DNA of 9,605 nt, from contig PMOU01000168.1 in NCBI GenBank assembly GCA_003161205.1, forward strand, positions 1 through 9,605, in the 5' to 3' direction. Below the pieces are notes generated by a model that worked only from the letters and a program-made list of their open reading frames with translations, searched no databases and was not told the origin of the DNA. The position numbers and the translations under genes were made by a program. The DNA comes from Actinomycetota bacterium (GTDB taxonomy: Bacteria > Actinomycetota > Actinomycetes > Streptosporangiales > Streptosporangiaceae). This document shows positions 1 to 7,080 of the stretch, in pieces. Positions within the stretch are counted from its first letter, which is position 1. Every line of letters starts with the position of its first letter.

Positions 1-1001
1 GTCTCGGTCATCCCGTAGCAGCGCATCGCGCGCACGCCCACCGCCTCGGCCCGCAGCACCAGGGGCGGCGGGAGGGTCGCGCCCGCGCATGCGTACAGGT
101 CGAGCCGGTGATCGGTGCCCGCGCCGGCCTCATACCGCTGGACCAGGTCCGACAGGAACACGGTGGCGCCCATCGCCAGGCTGGCCCGTTCCTGCCCGAT
201 CACCTCGACCGCCTCGTCCGGCCGCCAGCCCGACATGATCACGGACCGGGCGCCCAGGAAGGCCGGGAAGACGACGCCCGCGACGAAACCGCCGAGATGG
301 GACACCGGTGTCGCGCACAGGATCACGCAGTTGGCGTCAACGTCCAGCGCGCTGGCGAAGTTGCGCATGTGCGCGATCAGCGCGGCGCTGGTCAGCAGCG
401 CGCCCTTGGGGGCCGAGGTGGTGCCGGATGTGTACAGCAGCAGCGTCGGCTCGTCCGCCGGGAGCGGCTCCGGCAGCAGGGTCGCCGCGACGTCACCCCG
501 GGCCGGCACCGGCTGCCAGCCGGGACGCATCCCGCCGACGACATACCGGACGGCCGGATCGTGGCCTAGTTCAGCCAGGATGGTGTCGAGCTCGTCAGCG
601 GGCCGGCGGGTGCCGAGCTGGGCCGCTGCGGCCACCACGGCCGGGCGGGATTCGGCGACGATCTGCCGGACCTCGTGCTCACGGTAGATGGGCACGACGG
701 GCATGTCCACGGCGCCGATCCGGAAGGCCGCCACCTGCAGGACGAGAGCTTCCAGGCAGTTGGGCAACTGCACCATGACCCGGTCCCCGCTCCGGACCCC
801 GCGGCGCACGAGATCGTAGGCCACGGCGGCGACCCAGGCGTCGAACTCGCCGTAGCTGACCCGGCGGCCCTCGAAGACGAACAGCTCCCGGTCCGGTGTG
901 CGGGCCGCCTGCTCCCGGACCAGGTTCCCCACCCGGCGGTCGTCCCACAGGCCAAGCTCGCGGTACCGTTCGGCCCGTTCGGCCGCCGGCGCGGTGGTCA
1001 T
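1..1001 (-). CDS. AMP-dependent acyl-CoA synthetase/ligase, N-terminal two thirds (cut by window edge)
   Basis: This is an ANL-superfamily adenylating enzyme, expected to activate a carboxylic acid to acyl-AMP and then acyl-CoA in the cytoplasm. I translated it by hand from the ATG at 1001. The frame stays open to base 1, giving about 333 residues of a family usually 500-550 long. The P-loop motif YTSGTTSAPKG lies at residues 190-200 and the A5 motif YGMTE is at the very left end. The C-terminal domain with the catalytic lysine lies outside the window. Its ATG overlaps the TGA of the SnoaL-like gene by four bases (ATGA), so it is probably translated by coupling as the third gene of the crotonase operon. 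The substrate cannot be read from the sequence; acyl, aryl or bile/sterol-like acids are all possible. Confidence 0.93.
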   Translation of the reverse strand, partial: MTTAPAAERAERYRELGLWDDRRVGNLVREQAARTPDRELFVFEGRRVSYGEFDAWVAAVAYDLVRRGVRSGDRVMVQLPNCLEALVLQVAAFRIGAVDMPVVPIYREHEVRQIVAESRPAVVAAAAQLGTRRPADELDTILAELGHDPAVRYVVGGMRPGWQPVPARGDVAATLLPEPLPADEPTLLLYTSGTTSAPKGALLTSAALIAHMRNFASALDVDANCVILCATPVSHLGGFVAGVVFPAFLGARSVIMSGWRPDEAVEVIGQERASLAMGATVFLSDLVQRYEAGAGTDHRLDLYACAGATLPPPLVLRAEAVGVRAMRCYGMTE

Positions 1002-1540
1002 GGCCTCGTCCTGTCGTGCGAAGCGGCCGTCTCCGTCGGCTCACGCTCGAGCAGCGACAGCAGGTAGGCGCCCCCTTTGCGGTCGCCGCGGGGCGGCAGG
1101 GCGCCGAGCTGCCGCAGCATATCGACGATCTCGAAGGCGGCCGTGTAGTGGGCGAGCAGCCCGTCACGGAAGCCCAGGAAGATGTCGCAGCCTTGCACAT
1201 CGAAGCGAACCGCTGCGGAGTCCGGGTCGGTGCCGAGCCCGGCCGGTGCCGCGCCGCGCTGGCGGAACAGCACGAGCGCCCGGCCGTCGTCCACGGCGGT
1301 GAACAGCTGGACCTCGGCTACCTCATACCCGGGCATCGCCCGCCAGATGGCATCGACATAAGCGCGCACCGCCTCCCGGCCGTGCAGCGGATGCGGCCAG
1401 AAGACCGTCTCGTCCCACTCGATCTCGGGGTGCAGCAGGGCGAGGACCGTGCCGGTGTCATGGCTGTTCCAGGCGGTCAGCCAGCGGTCGGCGAAGTCCC
1501 GCAGGAACCCCCTGTCGACCGGGCTCACGATCGGGCTCAC
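998..1540 (-). CDS. SnoaL-like / NTF2-fold protein
   Basis: This is a 180-residue protein of the NTF2-like fold (SnoaL_2/SnoaL_4-type). The N-terminal helix has the usual pattern WLTAWNSHDTGTVLALLHPEI (residues 20-40), followed by WDE. The C-terminal half has DGLLAHYTAAF and then MLRQLG (141-146), the common end of SnoaL-like domains. These folds serve as cyclases, isomerases, hydrolases or non-enzymatic binders, so the reaction is unknown. I chose the GTG at 1540 because it overlaps the crotonase TGA (GTGA) and has GAGG at 1550-1547, six bases upstream. A second in-frame GTG lies at 1528, within an imperfect 12-base duplication. The gene overlaps the downstream acyl-CoA synthetase by ATGA. 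The last 30 or so residues (RGDRKGGAYL onward) extend past the usual fold and look unstructured. Confidence 0.85.
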   Translation of the reverse strand: MSPIVSPVDRGFLRDFADRWLTAWNSHDTGTVLALLHPEIEWDETVFWPHPLHGREAVRAYVDAIWRAMPGYEVAEVQLFTAVDDGRALVLFRQRGAAPAGLGTDPDSAAVRFDVQGCDIFLGFRDGLLAHYTAAFEIVDMLRQLGALPPRGDRKGGAYLLSLLEREPTETAASHDRTRP

Positions 1541-2298
1541 GACCGGCCTCGCACCCGGCTGAACGCCGCCGAGACCCGGTCCACGACGTCGGGATGCCAG
1601 ATGATCTCCCGGTAGGCCATGGTCTCGAACGACAGCGCCGAGATGGGATCCATGGCCGGCGAGCGCAGCATCATCTCCTTGTTGAACATGGCCGTCTTGG
1701 TCGTTGTCCCGGCGATGCTGCGGGCTAGCCTGGTCGCTTCGGCGACCACCTGTCCGGTGCCGACGAGACGGTCGATCAGGCCGATGCGCAGGGCCTCGGC
1801 GGCGTCGATCCGCTCCCCGCTGAGCGTCAGCAACTTGGCCTGGCTGAGCCCGACGATCTTCCACAAGGGCGAGAAGTAGGGCGTCAGGCCGAACCTGACC
1901 TGCGGGAAGCCGAAGACGCCGTTCTCGGCGCCGACCCGGATGTCGCAGAACACGGCGATGTCGCACCCGCCGCCCAGCGTCGGCCCCGCGCACGCGGCGA
2001 TCGTCGGCTTGGGGTAATCCAGCAGGGTCCCGTACACCCGCAGGCACGCCTCGGCATACTCCGCCCGGGTCGCCGGAGTGAATCCCGACTGGAAATCCAG
2101 ATCCAGGCCGGCGCAGAACATCTCCTCGCCGCCGGTGATCACCAGGGCGGCCACGCTGTCATCGCGTCGCCAGGCGTCCAGGTGATCGCCGAAGGCGGCG
2201 AAGAGCTCCAGACTCAGGGCATTCCGGCGCTCCGGCCGGTTGAACGCGATCGTCCCCACCCCGTCCGACTGTGCCGCCGTGATTGCGCTCTCCGCCAT
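1537..2298 (-). CDS. Crotonase-family protein (enoyl-CoA hydratase/isomerase-like)
   Basis: This 253-residue protein is the usual crotonase length. It shows the first oxyanion-hole segment FCAGLDL (residues 61-67), the second oxyanion-hole segment GPTLGGGCDIAVFCDIRV (105-122), FGFPQVRFGL (129-138), and the C-terminal pattern ALRIGLIDRLV. In classical enoyl-CoA hydratases two glutamates act as acid and base (rat E144 and E164). Here the aligned positions appear to be D113 and Q133, so simple hydration of enoyl-CoA is doubtful. A CoA-thioester isomerase, hydrolase, dehalogenase or decarboxylase-like role is possible. The ATG at 2298 is chosen over an in-frame ATG at 2340 because AGGAG (2309-2305) sits six bases upstream. 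It is the first gene of a coupled operon with the SnoaL-like and acyl-CoA synthetase genes, which supports work on a CoA-bound intermediate. Confidence 0.92.
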   Translation of the reverse strand: MAESAITAAQSDGVGTIAFNRPERRNALSLELFAAFGDHLDAWRRDDSVAALVITGGEEMFCAGLDLDFQSGFTPATRAEYAEACLRVYGTLLDYPKPTIAACAGPTLGGGCDIAVFCDIRVGAENGVFGFPQVRFGLTPYFSPLWKIVGLSQAKLLTLSGERIDAAEALRIGLIDRLVGTGQVVAEATRLARSIAGTTTKTAMFNKEMMLRSPAMDPISALSFETMAYREIIWHPDVVDRVSAAFSRVRGRS

Positions 2299-2376
2299 CG
2301 TCTGCTCCTGCCGCTCGCCGACGGGACGAGCGTAGTGCAAAAAGTGAATGGTGACTAGAACTCGGTGGTGATGAGG

Positions 2377-2430
2377 TTAGCGCTGCCGCTCGGCGCTGAC
2401 CACGAGCGAGGCGTTCTGCCCGCCGTCCCC
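2377..2430 (-). pseudogene. Possible relic of a beta-ketoacyl synthase C-terminus
   Basis: In one minus-strand frame this stretch reads GDGGQNASLVVSAERQR and then TAA. GGQNASLV followed closely by a stop is the hallmark end of many KAS II / type II ketosynthase proteins (usual form NSFGFGGQNASLV). The residues upstream in all three frames do not continue a ketosynthase. If real, only the last 17 codons or so survive, or there are frameshifts. A chance match is quite possible. Confidence 0.2.
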
Positions 2431-2515
2431 ACGAGCCGGATGGGATCGCCGAGCGGCCCGAGTTCCCCGGTGAACGAATGCGCCTGGCGGAGTTCGCGGG
2501 TGTCCCGGGTTTCAC

Positions 2516-2542
2516 GGAATCGATCAACCCGGGCTGGACGTT
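2516..2542 (+). promoter_or_regulatory. SigR/SigH-like ECF promoter candidate for the peroxidase gene
   Basis: GGAAT at 2516-2520 and GTT at 2540-2542 are separated by 19 bases. From what I recall of actinobacterial SigR/SigH promoters (GGAAT-N18/19-GTT), this matches the disulfide-stress class. It would start transcription near 2549, giving an untranslated leader of about 50 bases before the ATG at 2602. A thiol peroxidase is a sensible target. Short motifs like this also occur by chance. Confidence 0.4.
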
Positions 2543-2601
2543 CTGGCCCTGTGAGGATGCGGGCGCAACCGAGTCCGTTGCCCGGACGATGAGGAGCAGT
2601 C

Positions 2602-3138
2602 ATGACCACGGCGTACGACTTCGCGGGGACCGCCGCGGACGGTCAGCAGGTTCCGCTGCAGGACTATGCGGGCAAGGTGCTGCTCATCGTGAACGTAGCG
2701 AGCAAATGCGGGCTGACACCGCAGTACGAAGGCCTGGAGTCGCTGTACCGCGATCACAAAGACCGCGGCCTGGAGATCCTCGGATTTCCCTGCAACCAGT
2801 TCAAGGGACAGGAACCAGGCAGCGACGAGGAGATCCAGGACTTCTGCAAATCCACCTATGACGTGACCTTCCCGGTCTTTGCCAAGGTCGAGGTCAACGG
2901 CCCGGACGCCGACCCGCTGTACCAGTACCTGCGGGCCCAGGGCCCCGGCGACTTCGGGCCGCAGTACGGCGGCTTCTACGACGCGATTTCGAAGATCCGG
3001 CCGGATGCGGAAGGCACCGACGAGGTCAAGTGGAACTTCACCAAGTTCCTGATCGGCCGGGACGGCACGGTCATCAAGCGCTACGAGCCGACCGTGCTGC
3101 CTGCCGATATCAAGGCAGATCTTGAGAACTACCTGTAG
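2602..3138 (+). CDS. Glutathione peroxidase family protein (Cys-type thiol peroxidase)
   Basis: It reduces hydrogen peroxide or organic hydroperoxides; in actinomycetes, which mostly lack glutathione, the electron donor is likely thioredoxin or another thiol. The 178-residue sequence carries VNVASKCGLTPQY with the peroxidatic Cys36, GFPCNQFKGQEPG with Gln70, and KWNFTKFLIGRDG with Trp144 and Asn145, which completes the catalytic tetrad. Cys82 in DFCKSTYDVTFPVFAKV is at the place where thioredoxin-dependent members keep the resolving cysteine. The protein has no signal peptide, so it should be cytoplasmic. The segment at about 112-142 is longer than in typical 160-residue bacterial members. 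The start is secured by GAGGAG at 2591-2596. It probably forms an operon with the LLM gene 45 bases downstream. Confidence 0.95.
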   Translation: MTTAYDFAGTAADGQQVPLQDYAGKVLLIVNVASKCGLTPQYEGLESLYRDHKDRGLEILGFPCNQFKGQEPGSDEEIQDFCKSTYDVTFPVFAKVEVNGPDADPLYQYLRAQGPGDFGPQYGGFYDAISKIRPDAEGTDEVKWNFTKFLIGRDGTVIKRYEPTVLPADIKADLENYL

Positions 3139-3183
3139 CCCGGGCTGAGCCGTGAATGCTGACGTTGAGGTGAGGAGCTCCTA

Positions 3184-4191
3184 ATGCGCGTCCCGTTGTC
3201 GATTCTCGACCTGGCGCCGATCGCGCGGGGTCAGAGCGCTAGCGACAGTTTCGCGAACAGCGTGGCGCTGGCCCAGCGGGCCGAGGAGCTGGGCTACCTG
3301 CGGGTCTGGTACGCCGAGCACCACAACATGGCCAGCATCGCCTCCTCTGCCACCAGTGTGCTGATCGCGCACGTCGGCGCGCAGACGCAGGCGATCCGGC
3401 TCGGCGCGGGCGGGGTGATGCTGCCCAACCACGCGCCGCTGCTGATCGCGGAGCAGTTCGGCACCCTGGCCGCCATGTATCCAGGACGGATCGACCTCGG
3501 CCTGGGCCGGGCGCCAGGCTCGGATCAGAACACGATGTACGCGCTGCGCCGCGACCCGGGCTCGGCCGACACCTTCCCGCAGGACGTGGTGGAGCTGCAG
3601 GGCTATCTCACCGGCCATACCCGGGTGCCGGGGGTGGACGCGGTCCCCGGGAAGGGCTCCCGCGTCCCGCTGTACATCCTGGGTTCGTCGTTGTTCGGGG
3701 CCGGGCTGGCCGCCGCTCTCGGCCTGCCCTATGCGTTCGCCTCGCACTTCGCGCCGGCCGAGCTCGAAGCTGCCCTTGCTCTCTACCGCCGTGAGTTCCG
3801 GCCGTCTGAGCAGCTGGAGCAGCCCTACGCGATCGCGGGCGTCAACGTGATCGCCGCCGACACCGAGAGCGCCGCCCGGGCCCAGCTCCTGAGCATCCGC
3901 CGAGTGCGCGCCATCAGCCTGTACGGGCGCGGGCGCCCAGGCCAGGATACGGCGGACCTGACCGACGAGCAGGCCGACCAGTTGCTGGCCGCTGGCCTCG
4001 GCGCCCACGTGGACCAGATGCTCACGTACGCGGCGGTCGGCACTCCGGCCCAGGTGAGCGACTATATCGACGGCTTCATCCGCCGTACCGAGGCCGACGA
4101 GGTGATCGTCGTCCACCAGACGCCGGCCATCGAGGGCCGGCTGCGGTCGGTCACGCTTCTGGCCGAAGCCATGCAGGCCGTCCCCGCATGA
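3184..4191 (+). CDS. LLM-class flavin-dependent oxidoreductase, YhbW/MsnO8-like
   Basis: This is a 335-residue luciferase-like monooxygenase with a TIM-barrel fold that should use reduced FMN (or F420). Signature segments are SILDLAPI (residues 6-13), AEHHN (44-48), [13 protein letters not shown] (74-86), EQFGTL (90-95) and [14 protein letters not shown] (101-114). This order is characteristic of the YhbW-type subgroup. The substrate is unknown. The ATG at 3184 has GAGGAG at 3172-3177 six bases upstream, embedded in a short palindrome (AGGAGCTCCT) that could partly hide the binding site. It lies 45 bases after the peroxidase stop with no terminator between, so the two are probably co-transcribed, suggesting a shared redox or stress context. 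Confidence 0.93.
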   Translation: MRVPLSILDLAPIARGQSASDSFANSVALAQRAEELGYLRVWYAEHHNMASIASSATSVLIAHVGAQTQAIRLGAGGVMLPNHAPLLIAEQFGTLAAMYPGRIDLGLGRAPGSDQNTMYALRRDPGSADTFPQDVVELQGYLTGHTRVPGVDAVPGKGSRVPLYILGSSLFGAGLAAALGLPYAFASHFAPAELEAALALYRREFRPSEQLEQPYAIAGVNVIAADTESAARAQLLSIRRVRAISLYGRGRPGQDTADLTDEQADQLLAAGLGAHVDQMLTYAAVGTPAQVSDYIDGFIRRTEADEVIVVHQTPAIEGRLRSVTLLAEAMQAVPA

Positions 4192-4214
4192 CCCATTCCA
4201 TCATGGCCTGGCTG

Positions 4215-4240
4215 TCCCGGCCGGGAGCCTTCGGCCGGGA
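4215..4240 (+). terminator. GC-rich hairpin, probable terminator of the peroxidase-LLM unit
   Basis: TCCCGGCCG (4215-4223) pairs perfectly with CGGCCGGGA (4232-4240) across an 8-base loop, 24 bases after the LLM stop codon. There is no T-tract, as is common for actinobacterial hairpin terminators. A competing outer pairing exists between TGTCCCG (4213-4219) and CGGGACA (4246-4252). Confidence 0.5.
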
Positions 4241-4315
4241 ACCGGCGGGACACCCAGCACCACCGGAGTGATCCCCGCCGCACCGGCCGGGCTGCCGAGC
4301 GCGCAGACTTAAGCC

Positions 4316-5053
4316 ATGACCACGCCGACCCTGGGTGCCGCGGGCACCTGCCCGTTCACCGTTGACCGGCCGGTCATGCGGCAGCGGTGGGAACGGCTGA
4401 CGTTCCTGCACTGGCCGTTCGAGGCCTCCGACGTGCAGCGACTGCTGCCCGACGGCCTGGAGATCCAGGCGTTCGACGGTGCGGCGTGGGTCGGCCTCGT
4501 GCCGTTTTACATGCGTGCGGGCGCGCCCGGCGGCCAGCGGCTGCCCTGGGTGTCCAACTTCTGCGAAACGAACGTGCGCACCTATGTCCGGGACCGCGCG
4601 GGGCGGTCCGGCATCTGGTTCTTCTCCCTCGACGCGTCCCGCCTCGGCGCGGTCCTCACCGCGCGAGCCACGCCCTACCGCCTGCCCTACTTCTGGTCGT
4701 CGATGCGGCTCGGCGAACGCGGCCACGAGATCGCTTACCTGTCCCGCCGCCGCTGGCCCGGCCCGCGCCCGGCCACCTCCCGCCTGCGTATCGGCATCGG
4801 CGCGCCGATCGTCCCCGCCGACGTCACCGCCCTTGAGCACTTCCTGACGGCCCGGTGGATGCTGTTCAGCGTCACCGGCAGCCGCCTGGTCTCCGCCCGC
4901 GCCTGCCACCAGCCGTGGCCCTTGTACCGCGCTCATGCCGAGGTCCTGGAAGACCACCTGCTCACCGCGGCCGGACTGCCCGCTCCCGAAGGTGAGCCGC
5001 TGGTGCACTACTCGCCCGGCGTAGACGTCGCCATTGGCCGCCCCGAACCCTAA
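4316..5053 (+). CDS. DUF2071 family protein (YqjF-like)
   Basis: This 245-residue protein has the DUF2071 pattern from end to end: LHWPFE near 31-36, LLPDGLEIQAFDGAAWVGLVPF at 43-64, NFCETNVRTYV at 81-91, GIWFFSLDA at 99-107, LPYFWSSM at 123-130, and a C-terminal HYSPGVDVAIG. The family is uncharacterised; its fold is thought to resemble acetoacetate decarboxylase, but no reaction is established. No signal peptide or membrane segment is seen. The ATG at 4316 has no clear Shine-Dalgarno sequence, so the start is supported mainly by family length. It is separated from the upstream unit by a hairpin, and it converges on the mannosyltransferase gene with only 24 bases between stops. Confidence 0.9.
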   Translation: MTTPTLGAAGTCPFTVDRPVMRQRWERLTFLHWPFEASDVQRLLPDGLEIQAFDGAAWVGLVPFYMRAGAPGGQRLPWVSNFCETNVRTYVRDRAGRSGIWFFSLDASRLGAVLTARATPYRLPYFWSSMRLGERGHEIAYLSRRRWPGPRPATSRLRIGIGAPIVPADVTALEHFLTARWMLFSVTGSRLVSARACHQPWPLYRAHAEVLEDHLLTAAGLPAPEGEPLVHYSPGVDVAIGRPEP

Positions 5054-5072
5054 TCCGGATGCTTCAACCCGG

Positions 5073-5089
5073 CCTGCTCAGGGGGCAGG
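5073..5089. terminator. Small hairpin between convergent genes
   Basis: CCTGC (5073-5077) pairs with GCAGG (5085-5089) with a 7-base loop in the 24-base gap between the convergent DUF2071 and mannosyltransferase genes, overlapping the latter's stop codon. It could act in both directions but is short and has no T-tract. Confidence 0.22.
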
Positions 5090-6265
5090 GCCGATCACGT
5101 GATTCGGCCACCACCCGGTCAGGAAGACAAGGCCGGCTGCGGAGAGAACGACCACGGGCCAGTAGATGACCTTCGGCAATTTCGCGGCTGCGCCGATAAA
5201 GAGGGTGAACGCGGCCCAGACGAAGCGGGGCTTGGTGCTCTGCCCGTAGGCGATCACGGACATCAGTACCACGAGCACGCCGAACAGCGTGAGCGGCAGC
5301 GGCAGCCGGGCTGCCACCATCATGGCGATGCCGGCCACCGCGGCGATGAACATGATGATGAGCACCACATTGAAGACCCTGTACTTGGACGTGCCCGGAT
5401 CAGCCCAGAACAGGATGCGGAGGGTGTGAGCCCCCCAGTCGATGTGCTGGTTCCAGCCGGCCTTCTCGACCTGGAACCAGAACGCGTAGTCGTGGTAACG
5501 GTGCCCGAGATAGCCGAAGAACGCGAGCATGCCGAGCGGGGTGAGGGCCGGGGCGAGCAGCGCCCGCCATTCACGGCGAGTCCAGATCGCCTGGGCGGCG
5601 GCAACTCCTGAGACCACGGTGAGGACGATCAGAGTCGGCCGCTCTGCCGTGCCGACCGCGCCAATGATCCCGGTCAGCAGCCACCGCCGCTCGATGAGCG
5701 CGAGCAGGGCGGCCGCGCCGAGAGCGACGGCGAGCGGCTCCGAGTAGAGCATGCCGAAGGTCATCGCGCCCGGGAAGAAACAGTAGAGGACGACGGCACG
5801 GTCAGCGACCCGCCGGTCACGTACCCGGGCGGCCAGGACCCAGACGCCGACCGCGGACGCGGCCCCGGTGAGAACGCTGACAATCAGCCCGGCGACCGGG
5901 TAGTCGCCCCCGGTCAGATAGCTCGCGAGGCGGATCAGCCAGGGGAAGAGCGGGAAGAACGCGGCCCGGCCGACCACCGCGCTGCCCGTCCACAGCTTCA
6001 CCGGGTAGCCCTGCTCGGCGATGCCCAGGTAAAAGCCGGCGTCCTTGATCAGGAAGTGCCAGGTCCAGGGATGGCCGTGGCCGTAGATGACGGCTGAGCC
6101 ATACCAGGCGGCCAGGATCAGCAGCCAGGTGATGCCGAAGACGATCAGGGGGAAGGCCCAGGGAACCGGCAACCGGTCACTCAGCGCTTGTCCCGGCTGC
6201 GCGTCGCGGGACCGCAGCCAGCCCCGTCTCGGCGCCGTCGTCGTCGATACCACGTGGCTTGTCAC
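5078..6265 (-). CDS. PIG-V-like membrane mannosyltransferase (GT-C type, COG5542-like)
   Basis: This is a polytopic membrane protein of 395 residues with about ten hydrophobic segments. It is expected to move a mannose from polyprenyl-phosphate-mannose to an acceptor on the outer face of the membrane. Family marks include KDAGFYLGIAEQGYP in the first extracellular loop, whose Asp75 is the likely catalytic residue, then FFPLFPWLIRL, FFPGAMTFGMLYSEPLAVAL, and ERP where most relatives have TRP. An ATG at 6295 would give 405 residues but has no ribosome binding site. The GTG at 6265 has GGAG (6274-6271) five bases upstream and is preferred. It stands alone, converging on DUF2071 and well separated from the gene upstream. 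The acceptor could be a glycolipid or protein; this cannot be decided here. Confidence 0.88.
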   Translation of the reverse strand: MTSHVVSTTTAPRRGWLRSRDAQPGQALSDRLPVPWAFPLIVFGITWLLILAAWYGSAVIYGHGHPWTWHFLIKDAGFYLGIAEQGYPVKLWTGSAVVGRAAFFPLFPWLIRLASYLTGGDYPVAGLIVSVLTGAASAVGVWVLAARVRDRRVADRAVVLYCFFPGAMTFGMLYSEPLAVALGAAALLALIERRWLLTGIIGAVGTAERPTLIVLTVVSGVAAAQAIWTRREWRALLAPALTPLGMLAFFGYLGHRYHDYAFWFQVEKAGWNQHIDWGAHTLRILFWADPGTSKYRVFNVVLIIMFIAAVAGIAMMVAARLPLPLTLFGVLVVLMSVIAYGQSTKPRFVWAAFTLFIGAAAKLPKVIYWPVVVLSAAGLVFLTGWWPNHVIGPAP

Positions 6266-6434
6266 CCCCGCTCCGGCGCGAGCAGGACGCAGCATCGAAC
6301 GCTCGCGAATATGCAGGCACGAAATCGGGTGCCATCGATTAAAGCCACTGAGTGGGGCCCGGCCATGCGCCCGTTGGGGAGCATAGCAGCCCGAATCTCA
6401 TGAAGGGCGACAGAACCTCTGGCGGGCGGACAAG

Positions 6435-6478
6435 AAAACGGCCTCGTGCTCACCGGCACCGCGCCCCTTGCCGGGGGC
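6435..6478 (-). terminator. Possible terminator after the histidine phosphatase gene
   Basis: Just past the stop codon, on the minus strand, two small hairpins follow each other: GCCCC/GGGGC (6478-6474 with 6467-6463, 6-base loop) and GTGC/GCAC (6459-6456 with 6449-6446, 6-base loop). A run of four T (6438-6435 on the minus strand) comes eight bases later. The stems are short, so this is only a candidate. Confidence 0.3.
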
Positions 6479-6483
6479 CAGTC

Positions 6484-7080
6484 TTACGCAATGACGGTGT
6501 CGGCGTCACCGGAGAGCAGGAGCTGGGGAACCTGGCCGAAGGCGTACGTGGCATCGGTGGTGAGCGTGAACGTCCAGATCACGTCGTAGCGGTCATCTGG
6601 CCAGGACTTCGGGATGACGGTTCCGCTGACCAGCGGCAGGGCGAACGCGAGCGCGGGAATGTGGCTGTGCTCCCAGCAGATCAGCACCGTGCCGGTGCCG
6701 CTGGTCAGCACGGCCGTGGCGAGTCGCGGCTCCTGTCCCTTGGCGAAGTCGGCCGTTATCTCGACGCCGAGCCGGTCAGACAGCCCGCGGATCGTCTGAT
6801 GGGTCCTGTGGTCAGCGGTCTTGCTCGGGTGTCCGTACGACGGCGAGATCAGCATCCGGGGAACCCGGAGTTCCGCTCGCAGCGGACCGTGCGTGGGATC
6901 GAAGAGTGCCGCCAGCGCGCCGGATCGCTGCCAGCCGCGTGGCAGTAGCGAATGCTCGTTCTGATTGCCTCGGAAATCTACGCCGGAGTGCGCGTCGGGA
7001 TGCCTGGGCGCGAGGTCCTGTGGCTTCTCGCCGTGGCGGATGATGTAGACGGCCTCCGGCGGCGCGGATTGAGGACTCAT
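6484..7080 (-). CDS. Histidine phosphatase superfamily protein (branch 1-like)
   Basis: This 198-residue protein begins with a phosphohistidine motif, VYIIRHGEKP, where His16 is the residue that would be phosphorylated with Arg15 in the pocket. RGWQRSGALAALF (48-60) matches the usual helix after the motif, and CWEHSH (135-140) carries the second catalytic pair Glu137-His138. It is therefore probably an active phosphatase of a small metabolite or protein, but the substrate is unknown. There is no signal peptide, so it should be cytoplasmic. Upstream of the ATG only a weak GGGG-type binding site is seen. It is separated by 309 bases from the sigma factor gene upstream and appears to be its own unit. 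Confidence 0.85.
   Translation of the reverse strand: MSPQSAPPEAVYIIRHGEKPQDLAPRHPDAHSGVDFRGNQNEHSLLPRGWQRSGALAALFDPTHGPLRAELRVPRMLISPSYGHPSKTADHRTHQTIRGLSDRLGVEITADFAKGQEPRLATAVLTSGTGTVLICWEHSHIPALAFALPLVSGTVIPKSWPDDRYDVIWTFTLTTDATYAFGQVPQLLLSGDADTVIA

Larger units (their letters stand above)
2299..2601. other. Divergent intergenic region between the crotonase operon and the peroxidase gene
   Basis: These 303 bases separate two divergent transcription units and should hold both promoters. On the plus strand a GGAAT-N19-GTT element precedes the peroxidase. On the minus strand, near the crotonase, I see no convincing -35/-10 pair. Several open frames cross the region, but none has good codon structure with a ribosome binding site. 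A short minus-strand stretch at 2377-2430 resembles the C-terminal end of a beta-ketoacyl synthase and may be a relic. Confidence 0.6.

Noticed and set aside
108..778. Long plus-strand open frames across the acyl-CoA synthetase gene
   Set aside because: They are antisense shadows in GC-rich DNA; the minus-strand frame carries the conserved P-loop and YGMTE motifs.
2365..2592. Open frames on both strands in the divergent region, including one starting at 2478
   Set aside because: Arg/Ser/Pro-rich translations without ribosome binding sites or recognisable motifs.
3181..4116. 311-codon minus-strand frame opposite the YhbW-like gene
   Set aside because: Low-complexity, Arg/Gly/Gln-rich translation; the plus strand is a clear LLM enzyme with a strong ribosome binding site.
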